Counted from the stretch's first letter, positions 46,556 through 57,065 are shown. The stretch: DNA of 64,000 bases from Malacoplasma muris (GCF_046774425.1 NZ_CP177248.1:682001-746000), one strand, 5' to 3'. Numbers and translations are program-made. Notes: generated by a model from the letters alone, not told the origin.

Positions 46556-47770
46556 TTATCAATTTTCATCATACTTCTTTACCATCTTTCTATTATTAAT
46601 AATGAAAAATAAAATTAGTGTTAAAGAACTTGTTAATAAAATAAATAATAATAAAGCTAGTGATAAAACTCAATTAATACTAATCTGAAAAACAAATTGT
46701 CCAATAATTAATGGTAATAATCATAATATAGAATACATTAATGATAAAAAAAATATATGTAATATTAATAACCAAAGGCATTCAATAATATTAATTCCTC
46801 ACCTAGTTATTAAAAATAAATTATTTTTAATATTTTTATATATTGCTATAGAAGAATATACTGAAAATATAAAATTAATACAACTCAAAAACACAACACT
46901 TAATATCACAAATATTCTATTTGAATTTCCCTCAAATAAAAAAACTAATGACAGGGAAAAAAGTAAACCAAGAAAAACAAACAAAACAACATTTAAAAAA
47001 TTAAAAAAGAAGTTTTTTTTAAAAAGTCAAAAAAATAATTTAAAAAAATTCCCTGAAAAATCTTTATGTTCTAAAAGTTTATTATCTCTTATTAATAATT
47101 CATCATTTGTTGTTGATAAATCATCAAGATTAATTATTTTTATATTAATTTTTTCTCCAGTTTTTTTATTTGGGATTTGGTTAACAAAAATTGTTAAAGT
47201 AATATCTTCTAATTTAAAATTTTGCGAAATTAAATCCACAAAAAATAAATAAGAATCTATTGTAGAAATATATTGCTCAATACCATAAAAAAATAAATAT
47301 TTTGGATTGGATAATTTTGCACTAGCTAACATTAATTTGATTATTAATTTATTTGATAACATTTTAATTCTTGTATTTTTAAAATAATCTAAATCAAATT
47401 CCTTAAGTAACTGATTGATTATTGAAATTCTATCTTGTTTTTTTTCAAATATGCAAACACTATGAAACAATAAGTAATCTATAACAGTCATATTTTTGTC
47501 ATCTGAATTAAAAGGACATATTATTGAGATATTTTTTCTTATGAAAAAAAACTTATCACTCAAATTAAATTGATTTAAATCATAATCATCATAAATTAAT
47601 CCACCAATATTAGGTTTATAAAAACCTGTAATAATACTAAATATATCTGCTAATTGCTTTTTATTATCACTATAAATATAATTGATTTTATTTTTGTCCA
47701 AAACAAAAAAGATTCCATTAGTGGTAATGGAATCATCAATATTTTTAACAACTGATTCAAATTTAACCAT
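46556..47770 (-). CDS. Degenerate ABC-ATPase-like domain fused to a membrane domain
   Basis: A 404-aa protein directly behind atpC (16 bp). Residues 1-230 follow the layout of a MacB-type ABC ATPase, but every catalytic motif is lost: the Walker A position reads YSDNKKQLADIFSIITG, the signature LSNKLIIKLMLASAKLSNPK and the Walker B FFYGIEQYIS. Residues 250-395 form about four hydrophobic segments joined through a UGA Trp. Without Walker motifs ATP hydrolysis is not expected. It may be a structural or regulatory membrane protein, perhaps tied to the ATP synthase; that link is from position only. Confidence 0.7.
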
Positions 47771-47786
47771 AATATAAGATAATATC

Positions 47787-48182
47787 TTATTTTCCTTTTA
47801 ATTGTTGAATAATTTTAGTAATGTTTAAACTTTGACTAAAATCTACAAGGTGGTTTGTTTTTTCAGTTAATTGCTTTGCAGCATTAATTTTTTGCATTTC
47901 AACAAGATGTATATTATGATCATTGTCATCAAAAAGAAAACCTGTAATAATTTCTAAATTATTATCAGAAATAATATAAGCTCCTTTGCCAATTATTTTT
48001 ACTATTTTTTTATCTTTTGTGGTTATATGGATTTTACCAACACATACACTTCCAATAGTAGGAGCATAATTTTTTTGTAAAACAGTAATACCATCAATTG
48101 TATTAAAAGAAACTAAAGAAATATAATCATCAAATTCTATTTTGGTAGGAGTAATTATTTTTAATTTTAAAGTATTTTCCAT
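47787..48182 (-). CDS. atpC: ATP synthase epsilon subunit
   Basis: Central-stalk subunit of F1. An N-terminal beta sandwich (LKIITPTKIEFDDYISLVSFNTIDGITVLQ) and a short helical C-terminus (MQKINAAKQL) are visible. 131 aa. Two bases after atpD. Last canonical gene of the operon. Confidence 0.94.
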   Translation of the reverse strand: MENTLKLKIITPTKIEFDDYISLVSFNTIDGITVLQKNYAPTIGSVCVGKIHITTKDKKIVKIIGKGAYIISDNNLEIITGFLFDDNDHNIHLVEMQKINAAKQLTEKTNHLVDFSQSLNITKIIQQLKGK

Positions 48183-48184
48183 AC

Positions 48185-49693
48185 TTAATTACCAAAATGT
48201 TTTTCTATTACTTTATCAACTTTTGAATCTTGATGTTTTTTTAAGACATCATCAATACTTCCAACATACAAAAAATGTTGTTCAGAAATATCATCACATT
48301 CTCCATTAATAATCATTCCAAAACCCCTAATTGTTTCCTTTGTTGAAACATATTTTCCATCTTTACCAGAAAATTTTTCAGCAACAAAAAATGGTTGTGA
48401 TAAAAAATTACGAATTTTTCTAGCCCTATTAACTATTAACTTATCTTCATCATTTAATTCATCTATTCCAAGAATTGCTATAATATCTTGAAGTTCTTCA
48501 AATTTTTGTAAAATAGCTTGTACTTCTCTGGCAACTTTGTAATGTTCAATACCTACAATTTCTGGATCTAACATTCTTGAATTTGATTCTAATGGATTAA
48601 TAGCTGGGTAAATACCTAAAGAAGCTATTTTTCTATCAAGAACTGTTTTTGCATCTAAGTGAGCAAATGTTGTACTTGGAGCAGGATCTGTTAAATCATC
48701 TGCTGGAACATAAACAGCTTGTACAGACGTGATTGATCCATTTTTAGTAGATGTAATTCTTTCTTGAAGTTGTCCCATTTCATAAGCTAAAGTGGGTTGA
48801 TAGCCAACAGCAGAAGGTATTCTTCCTAACAATGCAGAAACTTCACTACCAGCTTGAGTAAATCTAAAAATATTATCTATAAATAATAAAACATCTTGCT
48901 TATTTTTTTCCCTAAAATGTTCAGCCATTGTTAAAGCAGTTAATGCAACTCTCATTCTTGCCCCAGGTGGTTCATTCATTTGACCAAACACAAGAGCTGT
49001 TTTATCAATAACTCCACCTTGAATCATTTCATGATACAAATCATTACCTTCACGAGTTCTCTCTCCAACTCCTGCAAAGATAGACAACCCACCATGTCCA
49101 GTAGCAATGTTATGTATTAGTTCTTGAACTAATACTGTTTTACCCACACCAGCACCACCAAATAAACCAATTTTACCACCTTTAATATATGGAACTAATA
49201 AATCTATAACCTTTATTCCTGTTTCAAAAATTTCAGTTTTTGTTGATTGTTCTTGAAAAGATGGAGATTTATTATGAATTGATTCAAACTCAATATTTTT
49301 AGGCATTGGCTTGTCATCAATTGGTTCACCAATTACATTAAACATTCTTCCTAAAACCCCTTTACCTACAGGAGCCTGAATAGTTTTATGAGTATTAAGA
49401 GCTTCTAAACCTCTACTTAATCCTTCAGTTGCTGACATTGAAATGCATCTAACAACATCATCACCAACTATTTGTGAAACCTCTAATACAATATTTTTTC
49501 CATCTTTTTTAACAATTAGAGCATCATTAATTCTTGGAATATTTCCACTAGAAAATTTAACATCAATAACAGGACCAAAAATTTGGTAAATATATCCAAT
49601 GTCAGATTTAACTTTAGAAGATATTTTAACATTTGGAATAGTTTTAATATCTATACTAGTTTTTTTCGCTGTGACTTTTTTTGATGTAGCCAT
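48185..49693 (-). CDS. atpD: ATP synthase beta subunit
   Basis: Catalytic F1 subunit. P-loop GGAGVGKTVL near residue 180, GERTREGNDLYHEM with the catalytic Glu, then LLFIDNIFRFTQAGSEVSALLGR and QPTLAYEMG. At 502 aa it is about 30 residues longer than usual: a Lys/Thr/Ser-rich N-terminal extension (MATSKKVTAKKTSIDIKT) precedes GYIYQIFGPVIDVKF. Two bases after atpG. Confidence 0.97.
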   Translation of the reverse strand: MATSKKVTAKKTSIDIKTIPNVKISSKVKSDIGYIYQIFGPVIDVKFSSGNIPRINDALIVKKDGKNIVLEVSQIVGDDVVRCISMSATEGLSRGLEALNTHKTIQAPVGKGVLGRMFNVIGEPIDDKPMPKNIEFESIHNKSPSFQEQSTKTEIFETGIKVIDLLVPYIKGGKIGLFGGAGVGKTVLVQELIHNIATGHGGLSIFAGVGERTREGNDLYHEMIQGGVIDKTALVFGQMNEPPGARMRVALTALTMAEHFREKNKQDVLLFIDNIFRFTQAGSEVSALLGRIPSAVGYQPTLAYEMGQLQERITSTKNGSITSVQAVYVPADDLTDPAPSTTFAHLDAKTVLDRKIASLGIYPAINPLESNSRMLDPEIVGIEHYKVAREVQAILQKFEELQDIIAILGIDELNDEDKLIVNRARKIRNFLSQPFFVAEKFSGKDGKYVSTKETIRGFGMIINGECDDISEQHFLYVGSIDDVLKKHQDSKVDKVIEKHFGN

Positions 49694-49695
49694 AA

Positions 49696-50550
49696 TTATT
49701 CACCTACCTTACTTCCTGAAATGATTTCTGTAATTTCTTGTGTAATGTCACTTTGTCTAACTCTATTATAATTAAGTTTGTAATTATTAATTAGTTCATT
49801 TGCATTTTTTGTAGCACCTTCCATTGCATTTCTTCTAGATGCATTTTCAGATATTTTTGATTCTGTAATTGTACCTAACAAAATAGAAGAAATATACTTT
49901 TCAAATAAAAATTTGAATAAATTTTGAGCATTAGGTTCAGATACATAATAACCACCAGAAATTGGTTTAGATAAACCATCAAAATGATTTTTATCAAATG
50001 GAATTAAATTATATATTGTTGGTTCGAAAACAAGAGAATTAACATATTTTGTATATATTATTTTTGCATTACTAAATTTTTTATTTTTATATAAAAGAAT
50101 TAATTCTAATGCTAACAAATCAAAAAGATCAAAATTCAAATTCTTATCATCTAATTCAAGATTCATAATAATTTCATTTTCAATATTTTTACTTTTTAAT
50201 ATACTTGATCCTTTTCTTCCAAAAATAATGATTAAATCATTTTTTTTAATATTTTCTTTTAAAAGTTTAATTATATTGATATTATAACTTCCACATAAAC
50301 CCATAGATGATGTAAAAACAATTCAAACTGTAATATCATTGTCAAGTTTTACTCTAAATTCTGAATCATCAATGTCCTTTATTATTTCTCCAAAAATTTT
50401 ATACATTGAAGAATAATACTGATGTGTTGCAAAAAATAAATCTTTTTGTTTTTTTAATTTTGATGTAGCTATCAATTTCATTGCATTAGTTATTTTTGAA
50501 GTTGACTCAACCACTTTTATTTTCTTTTTTATTTCATTTAAAGAAGACAT
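49696..50550 (-). CDS. atpG: ATP synthase gamma subunit
   Basis: Rotor shaft of F1. Long N- and C-terminal helices (LNEIKKKIKVVESTSKITNAMKLIATSKL at residues 4-32; ASRRNAMEGATKNANELI near 245) flank a Rossmann-like middle. One UGA Trp (TVWIVFTSSMGLCGSYN). 284 aa, normal length. Follows atpA by five bases. Confidence 0.96.
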
Positions 50551-50555
50551 AAATA

Positions 50556-52100
50556 TTATTTTAATCCAGTAAATTCATATGGATAATCATTTATAGTGGT
50601 AATAAATTTTCTAATAAAAACGTCAAATTCATTAATTATTTGTTTTTGCAATGATTCAGTAATATCTTTTTTGTCCTTCAACTCTTTGATAATTGGATGC
50701 TTTTCATCAAAATATTTAATTATTTCATCTTTGAAATTTTCAATTGAATTTTCAGGTATTCATTTAATAAATTTTTCTTTTATAGAAAATAATAACAACG
50801 CTTCTATTTCTTGTGATAGTAATTTATGTTGACCTTGTTTTATCATTAACATTACTTTTTTACCATGCGATAAAATATCTTTTGTTTCTTTATCAAGATC
50901 ACTACCAAATTGACTAAATGCATCTAATTCTCTAAATTGAGCAAGTTCAAGTTTTAAACTACCAGAAACTTTTTTTATAGATTTAATTTGTGCAGCACTT
51001 CCAACTCTAGATACAGATAACCCAGCATCAATAGCAGGACGTTGTCCTGTATTAAACAAATTGGACATCATAAATAATTGACCATCAGTAATCGAAATTA
51101 CATTTGTTGGAATATATGCTGATATATCTCCTGCTTGCGTTTCAATTATTGGCAAAGCGGTAATACTACCACCTCCAAATTTTTTATTTACTTTTCCACT
51201 ACGCTCTAGTAGTCTTGAATGTAAATAAAAAACATCTCCAGGATAAGCTTCACGACCAGGTGGTCTTCTTAATAATAATGATAAAGTTCTATATGCTTCA
51301 GCATGTTTTGATAGATCATCATATACAATTAACACATCTTGCCCTTTGCTCATTCATTCTTCTGCTATTGTAATACCAGCAAAAGGAGCAATATATTTTA
51401 ATGCAGGCAAATCTGAAGCATTAGAACTTACAATTGTAGTATATTTTAAAGCATCATAATCTTCTAAAGTTTTTTTAATTTGAACTATAGTAGAATTTTT
51501 TTGCCCAATTGCTACATACACACATTTAACATTTTTTCCTTTTTGATTAATAATTGCATCAATTGCAATTGTTGTTTTTCCCGTCTGTTTATCTCCAATT
51601 ATTAATTCTCTTTGACCTTTTCCTATTGGAAACATAGAGTCAATTGATAAAATTCCTGTTTCTAATGGTTGATCAACTGATTGACGGCTCATGACACCAG
51701 GTGCAATTTTTTCAACAGGCATAAAATTTGTTATATTAATTTTACCTTTTCCATCAATTGGCACTCCCAATGAATTAATAACTCTTCCTAATAATTGATC
51801 ACCAACTGGAATACTTACTACTCTATTAGTTCTTTTAACAACACTATTTTCCTTAATGTCTTCATAATCACCCAATATTACAACACCAACTGAACTAACT
51901 TCTAAATTAAAAGCCATTCCTAAAACACCATTTTCAAATTCAACAAGCTCATTTAACATTACATCTGTTAAACCACTAACTTGAGCTATTCCATCTCCAA
52001 CATTAATAACATTACCAATCTCATTATAAAGAGCTTTATCTTTATAATGTTTAATTTGGTTTTTAATTAAACTTGAAAATTTATCTAATGATATTGACAT
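50556..52100 (-). CDS. atpA: ATP synthase alpha subunit
   Basis: Non-catalytic F1 subunit. P-loop GDKQTGKTTIAID near residue 170; VYVAIGQKNSTI; LIVYDDLSKHAEAYR; LLRRPPGREAYPGDVFYLHSRLLER; ISITDGQ and RPAIDAGLSVSRVGSAAQ. 514 aa. UGA Trp codons separate three segments. One base after atpH. Confidence 0.97.
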
Positions 52101-52101
52101 A

Positions 52102-52650
52102 CTATTCTCCTTTTGTTGTTTTTATTTGATGTCTTAAATTATCAATTTTGCCTTTTATTGAATAATCTAAAATATTATTGTCATTGTAAATTATTTTAAA
52201 ACCTGCAATTAATGATTTATCTATTTCAACTGTATAAACTATTTCTTTATTAAATTTGTTTTTATGTTTATCAATAATTTTTTTTATAATATTATCTTCT
52301 AATGGAAAAGGAGTGATAATTTTCAAAAAAGCAATGTTTTTTTCTCTATTATAATAAGTAAAAAAATCTTGAATAATAAACAAAACATTGTGCATAAAAT
52401 TATTATCAATTAATACACATAAAAAATTAATTAAATATTTATCAATGTTATTTTCAAAAATATTTTTAATAATTCTTTTTCTTTCTTGTTTACTTAAATT
52501 ATTAGAACTTAAAATTCCAATAATATCTTTTTGATGATAAAAAGAATTAAAAACACTATTAAGTTCATCTAAAAATTTTTTATCTTTTTCTTCATAAATG
52601 GAATACAAAGCAAATGCATAGTGATGAATTTGATTTTCTACATTTGACAT
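52102..52650 (-). CDS. atpH: ATP synthase delta subunit
   Basis: Connects F1 to the peripheral stalk. An N-terminal six-helix domain and the C-terminal sequence VYTVEIDKSLIAGFKIIYNDNNILDYSIKGKIDNLRHQI match the conserved OSCP/delta end (IAGFKI, D-S-I-K-G-K). 182 aa. Between atpF and atpA in the usual order. Confidence 0.93.
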   Translation of the reverse strand: MSNVENQIHHYAFALYSIYEEKDKKFLDELNSVFNSFYHQKDIIGILSSNNLSKQERKRIIKNIFENNIDKYLINFLCVLIDNNFMHNVLFIIQDFFTYYNREKNIAFLKIITPFPLEDNIIKKIIDKHKNKFNKEIVYTVEIDKSLIAGFKIIYNDNNILDYSIKGKIDNLRHQIKTTKGE

Positions 52651-52675
52651 AATAATTTAAAAATATATAAAAATA

Positions 52676-53320
52676 CTATTTTTTTGATTCATCTGATAAA
52701 TCTTTTAAAATAGAATCTATCATTTTTTTATTTTCATCACTATCAATTTTTTTATTTAAAAATGTTTCAGCAATATCAATTGCTAGCAAACTTGCTTTTT
52801 GATTCATTTTTAATGAAGCAATTTCTTCTTGTTTTTTAATATTATGATCTGCTTCGCTCTCAAGATAACTTACTCTTTTTAGTGCAACTTGTTCCATTTT
52901 GTTTTTAATATTTTCACCTTCAATTGTAGCATTTTGAATGATAGCAGATGCTGCTTGCTTTGATTCTAATAATTCCTTTTTAGATATTTCAAAATTTTTA
53001 TCTGCTATATCATTTTTTTCTTTTGCTTCATTTATATCCTTTAGTATTTGGTTTTTTCTTTTTTCCAAATACTTTTTTGTAGGCTTTCATACTAATCAAA
53101 CAATTAATGAAAGCAAAATAATTGTTGCAATAGCATGAGCAACTAGAACTCAAACATTTGGTAATATTTGAGAAATAATTTCATCAGAACCAGGTATTGC
53201 AGGACGAGAATTATTTGCTGTAGTTTCAGAATTGAATATAGTTGAATTACATAAATTTAAAAAAGATGTAATTTTCAATTTTGATGAATCAACAAAATTA
53301 ATTAAAATATTTATCATCAT
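52676..53320 (-). CDS. atpF: ATP synthase b subunit
   Basis: Peripheral stalk subunit: one membrane helix (VWVLVAHAIATIILLSLIVWLVW, about residues 56-78) followed by a long charged coiled coil to residue 214. Two UGA Trp codons break the membrane helix in the standard code. An N-terminal extension of about 55 residues precedes the helix. GGAGAGGA directly before ATGATG decides the start; either ATG is possible. Many mycoplasma AtpF are lipoproteins, but I see no lipobox here. Confidence 0.92.
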
Positions 53321-53360
53321 TCCTCTCCTTTACAAAAAATAAAAAACAATATTATTAATC

Positions 53361-53624
53361 TTAATTAGCAACAAAGATTAATAAAATTGCTATAATCAAA
53401 CTATAAATTGCACTTGTTTCAGAAATTGCTGCTGAAATAATTAACATAATTTTTACTTTTGATTCTGATTCTGGATTCTTAGCAATTGCTTCTGCTGCTT
53501 TACCACCAATATATGCTTGTCCTCCACCTACACCAATTCCAGCAATCATAGCTATTCCTGCACCAAGATAAGCTAAACCTTTATCTGAAATTTGATTTAT
53601 AATTACATTCAATAAATTTGTCAT
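53361..53624 (-). CDS. atpE: ATP synthase c subunit
   Basis: An 87-aa hairpin of two membrane helices forming the rotor ring. Ion-binding Glu69 lies in AAISETSAIYSL. Gln36 in the first helix (GVGGGQAYIGG), Thr70 and Tyr74 align with Gln32, Glu65, Ser66 and Tyr70 of the Na+-binding c subunit of Ilyobacter tartaricus, with a constant offset of four. This suggests Na+ rather than only H+ as coupling ion (inference). SD AAAGGAG. Confidence 0.95.
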   Translation of the reverse strand: MTNLLNVIINQISDKGLAYLGAGIAMIAGIGVGGGQAYIGGKAAEAIAKNPESESKVKIMLIISAAISETSAIYSLIIAILLIFVAN

Positions 53625-53674
53625 ATAAAACTCCTTTTCTATTATTCCTATTTCTATTTTTTAAAACAAATATA

Positions 53675-54559
53675 TTATACTCTTGATATACTTTTTAATT
53701 CCACACAACATTCACTACTAAAATCAACAAATCTAAAATTGTCAGCTTCATTATCATCTTCAGGTAATGCCATTTTTCAATAAACCATCGTTAATAAAAC
53801 AAATACAAGTGCTTGTATTGTACCTGTTAAAACGTCAAGATAAGCATTTAATGGAGCAGCAAATAATCCCATAATTATTTGCCAAGCATATGCATTTGGA
53901 GGCTGAGGAAATAATGGATTATTTCCAGAAAGCGCCATTGGAATGGAATAAAAAAGTGCTAAAATGATTGACCCACCAAATATATTTCCTCACAAACGCA
54001 TTGATATAGATATTAAAGGTGTGACACTACCAACAATTTCAAGTGGATTAATAATTATTGGTACATAGTATTTATTATTTGTTTTTTTACTTTTAATATT
54101 TATTCCAATAATGAATTTCTTAAGATATGAAAGCCTTTGATATTTAAATCCAATTACAAATGTTCCAATAAATGTTACCAATCCCATTGATACAGTTACT
54201 GTAACACTTGCTGTAGGATTTTCAAACCCTATAATACCTATCATGTTAGATACTAATATATAGATAAATAAAGTCAAAAAATATGGAGTTAATTTTATAA
54301 ACCTTGGACCTAAAACTTCAAAAACTAATTGTTTTGTATAATTTATTAAAATAAAAAGTAATAAAGCAAAGCCTTTAGGAGGTTGATCAGCTTTTAATTT
54401 TTTAATTGAAAAATAATAATAACATATAGCAATAGTAATAAGAACAGTAACAATGATTATTGATAATATTATTGGTGTTCCACTAAATGGATTATATTTA
54501 GCAAAAGGATCTTGATTTTCTACACCTACATTAGCATCATTAAAAAAAACCAAATACAT
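53675..54559 (-). CDS. atpB: ATP synthase a subunit
   Basis: Stator membrane subunit with the ion half-channels, 294 aa with the chosen start. The essential Arg is in ISMRLWGNIFGGS, where the Trp is UGA. About six hydrophobic segments. I choose ATG 54559 (MYLVFFND), which has AGGAAGAAGGTG before it and begins 22 bp after the atpI stop; an in-frame ATG pair at 54604 would overlap atpI. Confidence 0.94.
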
Positions 54560-54581
54560 CACCTTCTTCCTACTATTTAAT

Positions 54582-54974
54582 CTAGCAAGTCTTGCTATCA
54601 TCAACTCTCATGTATTTTAAATAGCCAAAAACTATACTTTCAAGTAAGGATATTATAACTCCAATTAAGATTCCAATAATATTAATTTCAGAAATATCTA
54701 CAGAATATAATATTGTACAGAGTATTATAGGAACACATTTTAAAAAATATCTAACTACTCATACAATTAATAAGTTTGTTTTATTAATTTTTTTCTTTGC
54801 TGCTGAATACATCAAATAACTACTTAAACAACCAAATGGTAAGTACAATATAAAACCATATATGTAAGTTCAATCATTAGTTAATGAGCCGACAATTATC
54901 AATGAAATAAATGCAATTGCATTAGCTAAGACAAAATAAAATCAAATATTTTTAAAAATCTGTTTAAATTTCAT
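54582..54974 (-). CDS. atpI: AtpI-like membrane protein
   Basis: A 130-aa protein with four hydrophobic segments at the head of the ATP synthase operon, the position of atpI, which assists c-ring assembly in other bacteria. Three UGA Trp codons keep each standard-code piece short. Sequence identity is low, so the name rests on size, topology and position. Ends at TAG 54582-54584. Confidence 0.78.
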
Positions 54975-55104
54975 AATATAAATTATATTCCAACTCAACA
55001 AAATAGCTTATTTTTTAAAACATATCATTGTATGTTAAGAACTTTCAACAAATAATGTTATTTTTAGTAAAAAAATATTTTTTTATAAAAGTTAGAATTT
55101 TTTT

Positions 55105-55122
55105 CGTCTTTATAATATGGAG
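55105..55122 (+). promoter_or_regulatory. CGTCTTTATA motif and SD upstream of the dprA-like gene
   Basis: The 10-mer CGTCTTTATA, then ATAT and GGAG, just before the ATG at 55131. The same motif occurs at 58575-58592 before the tyrosine recombinase gene. TATAAT inside it could be a -10 box. Confidence 0.4.
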
Positions 55123-55130
55123 GGATAAAC

Positions 55131-55826
55131 ATGAAAAGAATTCTATTATACTTTACAAATAAATATTTTGGAGAATGAGAAAAAATCTATTATGCTCTTA
55201 GCGATAAAGAAGTTGTTCCTAAGAAATATTATGAAAATACAAAATTATTACCTAACTACATATCTGTAATTGATAAAAACTATCCAGATGAATTAAAAAC
55301 AATCTATAAGCCTCCATTTTCATTATTTTGATATGGAAATTTTGATTTACTATCTAAAAAAATGATTGGTGTTTATGGATACAGCAACGATAAAAACATC
55401 ATAGATAATATTCTGAAATTAAAAAAGGCAGTGTATGTTGTTGATTATAATAATTCAAAATTAATAAATTTATTAATGAAGAATAATATTAATTTTATTT
55501 GCATATATAAAAATGGAATAGATAATAAAATGAAAAACTCTAAAATATATTCAAAAATAATTAATAGTAATAATTTAATTATTACAGAAATTCCATCAAA
55601 TAATTCTACTAATATTTTTATAGATCAAATGCATAATAGAATTATTTTTGGATTATCTAAAATTATGATATTTTTAGATGATAATGATAAGTATAGTTTT
55701 GAATCAATAATTCAAATATGCAAACTAGAATCTATTAGTTGTTATTCTTATAAAAAATTAAGTAATGATTATTTAATAAGTATTAATGATATAAATAAAA
55801 TTATTTGTCAAAGATTATCCAATTAA
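55131..55826 (+). CDS. dprA: DprA/Smf-like protein, shortened
   Basis: DprA loads RecA on incoming ssDNA in transformation. This 231-aa protein keeps the lead-in YPDELKTIYKPPFSLFWYGN, the Rossmann-like core and HNRIIFGLSKIMIFL (RNRIIAGLS in classical DprA). The ssDNA-binding GSRxxSxYG loop is replaced by VYGYSNDKN, and the SGxAxGID segment is missing, making it about 50 residues shorter than usual. Strong SD (GGAGGG). Divergent from the ATP synthase operon. DNA binding may be weak or altered (inference). Confidence 0.75.
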
Positions 55827-55856
55827 AAAAGTCAGTGAATACAATCACTGACTTTT
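55827..55856 (+). terminator. Terminator hairpin, left copy of the IS target duplication
   Basis: AAAAGTCAGTGA / TCACTGACTTTT arms around a short loop, immediately after the dprA-like stop. An identical 30-base copy lies at 57036-57065 on the other side of the IS element. Confidence 0.85.
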
Positions 55857-55868
55857 GCTCGATTGAAA

Positions 55869-55918
55869 TATGAAGTGCAACACATATTGTAAAATATATG
55901 TGCACTTCATTTTTTTTG
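55869..55918 (+). terminator. Terminator-like hairpin at the left end of the IS
   Basis: ATGAAGTGCA..ACATAT pairs with ATATGTGCACTTCAT with a small bulge, followed by TTTTTTTT. One arm is part of the terminal inverted repeat. It would stop transcription entering the IS from outside. Confidence 0.65.
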
Positions 55919-55982
55919 TTTACATAAAATAGGACAAAAGAAAAAGGTGCCCTTAGTTTTCCACAACAGCGAGACACCCACT

Positions 55983-56956
55983 ATGTTATACAACCATTTA
56001 TCAGAAAAAGAAAGAGCAATAATTGAATTTATGTTCTATCAAGAAAAAGATCTTTAAACTCAATTGCAAAAGAATTGAATAGACATAGATCTACAATATC
56101 AAGAGAATTAAAAAGAAATGAATCTTGTGGAATATATAATTCTAATAACGCTCATAAAAAATATTTAAATAGAAAATGAAATTCTCATGCTTTTTATCTT
56201 GATAGATACAAAAGCTTTACAGATCTATTTTTAGATAAATTTAGAAAAATAGATCATGGAGTTGAAGCAACTTGTCATTATATTAAAAAAAATTATCCTT
56301 GTGTCAAAACACCAAGTTCTAGACAGGTTTTTAATTGAATAAAATCCAATAGATGAAAATTAAAAAGGTCAGATAGACTTAGAAAAGGATATGTAAAAGG
56401 AAGAAAAAGACATAAAGGTATGTTTTCTAAATTTGATGAAAAATATGTATTTCCTTTTTGAGCTAGACCTTCCAAAATAGAAAAAAGAGTAGAATATGGA
56501 CATTTTGAAGCAGATTTAATTATTGGAAAAAGAAAAGCTGGATATAGTAATTTGCTAACTCTAGTAGAAAGAGTTACAAGAATGACATATATTATTAAAG
56601 TCAAAAATAAAAATTCTTTTACAATAAATTCAACAATTAAAAAACTAGTTGAACAAAATAATTTAAAAGTAAAAACAATCACAATAGATAATGGAATTGA
56701 GTTTAATAAAATAGGAATCCTTGCCTATTGATTAAATTGCAAAATTTATTATTGTGAACCATATGCTTCATTTCAAAGAGGAAGCAATGAAAATGCTAAT
56801 GGTATTATTAGAAGATTTTATAAAAAAGGAACAGACTTTGATTTATTAACAGATGATGATGTAGTTAGACTACAAAATAGGATAAACCTCATGCCAAGAA
56901 AAATGTTTGGTTTTAAATCAAGTTATGAAATAAATAAACATTATATAGAAAGGTAA
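55983..56956 (+). pseudogene. IS30-family transposase with a frameshift near its start
   Basis: ATG 55983 gives MLYNHLSEKERAIIEFMFYQEK and then TAA at 56055. The -1 frame carries on as RSLNSIAKELNRHRSTISRELKRN (the IS30 helix-turn-helix) and stays open to TAA 56954-56956. The junction is a run of five A at about 56044-56048; one more A would restore the frame. The DDE catalytic triad is present: Asp in HFEADLIIGK, Asp in TIDNGIEFNK, Glu in GSNENANGIIRRF. Either a decayed copy or a product made by -1 ribosomal slippage. Confidence 0.88.
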
Positions 56957-57035
56957 TAATAACTCATAACCATTTTATTGGCTATGAGTTATAAGTTGTG
57001 CTATTATGATGTTGCACTTCATATTTCATTCAGGG

Positions 57036-57065
57036 AAAAGTCAGTGAATACAATCACTGACTTTT
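57036..57065 (-). terminator. Terminator hairpin, right copy of the IS target duplication
   Basis: Identical in sequence to 55827-55856. It now serves as terminator for fur, whose stop is at 57085; before insertion a single hairpin would have served both convergent genes. Confidence 0.8.

Larger units (their letters stand above)
55857..57035 (+). mobile_element. IS30-family insertion sequence
   Basis: About 1.18 kb. Terminal inverted repeats: TGAAATATGAAGTGCAACA near 55864-55882 and its complement near 57010-57028, extending outward with mismatches. A single transposase gene fills it (55983-56956). The flanking 30-bp direct repeats are a complete terminator hairpin, as known for IS1630 of Mycoplasma fermentans, an IS30-family element that targets and duplicates inverted repeats. 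The left end (55869-55918) itself folds into a terminator-like hairpin, and a second hairpin lies at 56961-56990. Confidence 0.93.

Noticed and set aside
56293..56682. Minus-strand frame inside the IS element
   Set aside because: Antisense shadow of the transposase; the plus frame holds the DDE motifs.
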